Assembly (NCBI GenBank): GCA_025999935.1
Contig: BNXY01000041.1
Coordinates: 1-23,530, forward strand
Source: Bacteroidia bacterium
GTDB lineage: Bacteria; Bacteroidota; Bacteroidia; Bacteroidales; Azobacteroidaceae
Reading direction: 5' to 3'
Length of the DNA: 23,530 nt
Position 1 is the stretch's first letter. Each line of letters begins with the position of its first letter. Below the pieces are notes generated by a model that had not been told where the DNA came from, did not search any database, and saw only the letters and a list, made by a program, of their open reading frames with translations. Positions 22,055 to 23,530 of this stretch are shown piece by piece. Position numbers and translations under genes: made by a program.

Positions 22055-23068
22055 GTGGCTGATATAATTATAAGTTTTAAAAACCTCAATGTTGTTTTTC
22101 CTTACAAAGGAAAGGATATTAAGGCGGTAGAAAACACGTCGCTCAATATATACCGGGGCGAAGTGTTCGGCATTGTCGGCACGAGCGGCGCCGGGAAAAG
22201 CACTTTGTTGCGGACAATCAATCTGTTGCAACGACCCACGCAAGGCGAAGTGTTTGTGAACGGAGAAAATATTTCCGGACTGAAAGGCAACGCGCTTCGC
22301 AAACTTCGTACCGGTATCGGGATGATTTTCCAGCAATTCAGCCTGATAAATACCAAAACGGTATATGATAATGTGGCGTTTGCCATGGAAGCAGTCGGCA
22401 AATCAAAAATGGAAATCCAACAGCGAGTACCCGAAGTATTGGAACTTGTCGGCCTGTCCGACAGGGCTAAATCTTATCCGGCCAAACTCAGCGGCGGCGA
22501 AAAACAACGGGTAGGCATCGCTCGTGCTTTGGCCAACAATCCCTACATCCTGCTCTGCGACGAACCTACATCCGCGCTCGATTTGGAAAATACAAACGCC
22601 ATCCTGAAATTGTTGAAGGAAATCAATGAAAATCTGGGCATTACCATCGTTATCATCTCCCACGAAATGGATGTGATTAAAAAAATATGCAATCGCGTAG
22701 CAGTCATGAGTGGCGGAAAAATCATTGAAACCAACGAGGTATTCAATGTGTTTACCGCTCCCCAAGAGCCGTTTACCCAGTCGTTGGTAAATCACACGCT
22801 CAATTTTGAATTGCCGGAGCGCATCAGGCAAAACACCGATTTGAAATTGCTGAAAATTGTCTATTCCGGCGAAAAAGCCGAAGAAGCGGTTATTTCCGAT
22901 ACGATAAAAAATCTCGAAGTAGAAATCAATATTCTCCACGGAAAAATTGAATACATTACCAATAAACCGTTTGGGGTACTTATTGTACAAATTACAGGAA
23001 ATCCCGAAAAAGTAAAGGAAGCGCAAAATTATTTGACAACAAGGGTTTATAAAGTAGAAGAATTATAA
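22055..23068 (+). CDS. metN: Methionine ABC transporter ATP-binding protein
   Basis: 337-aa ATPase of the methionine importer. Walker A GTSGAGKST (42-50), Q-loop IFQQFSLI (Q93), signature LSGGEKQRV (145-153), Walker B ILLCDEPTSALD (165-176) and H-loop ISHEMDVI are intact. The C-terminal NIL (ACT-like) domain, about 262-337, senses methionine and inhibits the transporter in MetN proteins; its presence separates MetN from other amino-acid ATPases. The start is GTG at 22055: the overlapping ATG at 22053 is in a frame that stops at once. metI follows 6 bp downstream. Confidence 0.93.
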   Translation: MADIIISFKNLNVVFPYKGKDIKAVENTSLNIYRGEVFGIVGTSGAGKSTLLRTINLLQRPTQGEVFVNGENISGLKGNALRKLRTGIGMIFQQFSLINTKTVYDNVAFAMEAVGKSKMEIQQRVPEVLELVGLSDRAKSYPAKLSGGEKQRVGIARALANNPYILLCDEPTSALDLENTNAILKLLKEINENLGITIVIISHEMDVIKKICNRVAVMSGGKIIETNEVFNVFTAPQEPFTQSLVNHTLNFELPERIRQNTDLKLLKIVYSGEKAEEAVISDTIKNLEVEINILHGKIEYITNKPFGVLIVQITGNPEKVKEAQNYLTTRVYKVEEL

Positions 23069-23074
23069 AAATAT

Positions 23075-23530
23075 ATGAACGCATTATCTTTTTCAGAATT
23101 AGCAGGATATTTGGGAACCGCCTTTGTCGAAACATTCCTGATGTGCGGCATTGCTATTGCTTTATCCATTCTGATTGGCATTCCATTGGGGCTTTTCATC
23201 TTTATCACAAGCCAGGGATTGTTCAGTCAGAACCGCATATTGAACATTACCGGCGGATTATTGGTAAACATCATCCGGTCAACGCCTTTCGTCATTCTTC
23301 TGGTTTTGCTGATTCCGTTTACGCGCTTGGTAGCAGGCACTTCCATCGGGCCGGTAGCGGCATCCGTTCCTTTATCTATTGCAGCCATTGCATTTTACGC
23401 CCGTTTGGTCGAAAGTTCTCTGCATGAAGTCGATAAAGGAGTTATTGAAGCGGCAACCGCCATAGGGGCAAGCAATTACAAAATAATCAAAGAAGTTTTG
23501 TTGCCCGAATCCATGGGCGGTCTTATCCGC
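23075..23530 (+). CDS. metI: Methionine ABC transporter permease, 3' partial
   Basis: The first 152 codons of the membrane subunit, open to the window end. It starts MNALSFSELAGYLGTAF, contains hydrophobic helices (GIAIALSILIGIPLG, LVNIIRSTPFVILLVLLIP) and the permease EAA loop EAATAIGASNYKIIKEVLLP that contacts the ATPase. Close spacing after metN and this loop identify it as MetI. The substrate-binding lipoprotein MetQ would be expected just beyond the window. Confidence 0.92.
   Translation, partial: MNALSFSELAGYLGTAFVETFLMCGIAIALSILIGIPLGLFIFITSQGLFSQNRILNITGGLLVNIIRSTPFVILLVLLIPFTRLVAGTSIGPVAASVPLSIAAIAFYARLVESSLHEVDKGVIEAATAIGASNYKIIKEVLLPESMGGLIR

Noticed and set aside
22053..22067. 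ATG start for metN at 22053
   Set aside because: That frame reads four codons to a stop; the GTG at 22055 opens the real frame.

Overview
The window looks like a chromosomal segment of a Bacteroidota species, most likely order Bacteroidales. Support comes from the promoter style (TTTG / TAnnTTTG boxes instead of -35/-10), the near absence of Shine-Dalgarno sites, Bacteroides-type tyrosine recombinases, a Bacteroides-type relaxase remnant and AT-rich spacers. Species cannot be told from the sequence alone.

Left region (1-3131): a graveyard of mobile DNA. It starts inside an IS21-family element (istB helper ATPase plus end repeats) that cuts off the 3' end of a decayed AlbA/RecG-like ATPase gene carrying a 12-bp tandem repeat. 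That gene abuts a frameshifted, C-terminally truncated integrase, followed by the 3' half of a tRNA-Arg(ACG) gene starting at the anticodon loop. This half tRNA is probably an attachment-site copy. Beyond it lie a terminator, a hairpin and a relaxase fragment.

Central region (3147-17088): the main content. An intact tyrosine recombinase (3147-4343) lies 10 bp from one arm of a 20-bp perfect inverted repeat (4354-4373 and 4696-4715) that encloses 322 bp of AT-rich non-coding DNA. Right after it comes a tightly packed 14-gene operon (4883-17088): four TerD-domain proteins, two plain TerY-type vWA proteins, a YggT-like membrane protein, a third vWA protein with a TerY-C metal-binding tail, a PP2C phosphatase with an Ig-like domain, a eukaryotic-type kinase with a zinc ribbon, an SseB-like membrane protein, a small membrane protein, a TerB-like protein and a P-type Ca2+ ATPase. 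This is the Ter/TerY-P (vWA + phosphatase + kinase) stress-response module. My main hypothesis is that the inverted repeat and recombinase form an invertible promoter switch, so the Ter module is phase-variable. In the orientation given, the only perfect TAnnTTTG box inside the segment points away from the operon. A second, fixed promoter candidate lies outside the repeat at 4790-4820.

Right region (17089-23530): ordinary accessory and core genes. A perfect palindrome ends the Ter operon. A hicAB toxin-antitoxin pair follows, with an operator palindrome overlapping its promoter. Then come a UreH/NicO-like nickel transporter (minus strand), a flavin-reductase-like lipoprotein, an erythromycin-esterase-family protein (minus strand, unclear N-terminus) and the start of a methionine-importer operon, metN-metI, which runs off the window.

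How it fits together (family knowledge plus inference): TerD proteins bind Ca2+ and TerB and TerD proteins are thought to assemble at the membrane; the vWA proteins would act as adaptors between them and the kinase/phosphatase pair; the Ca2+ pump at the operon end would link the module to calcium handling, with no TerC in view.
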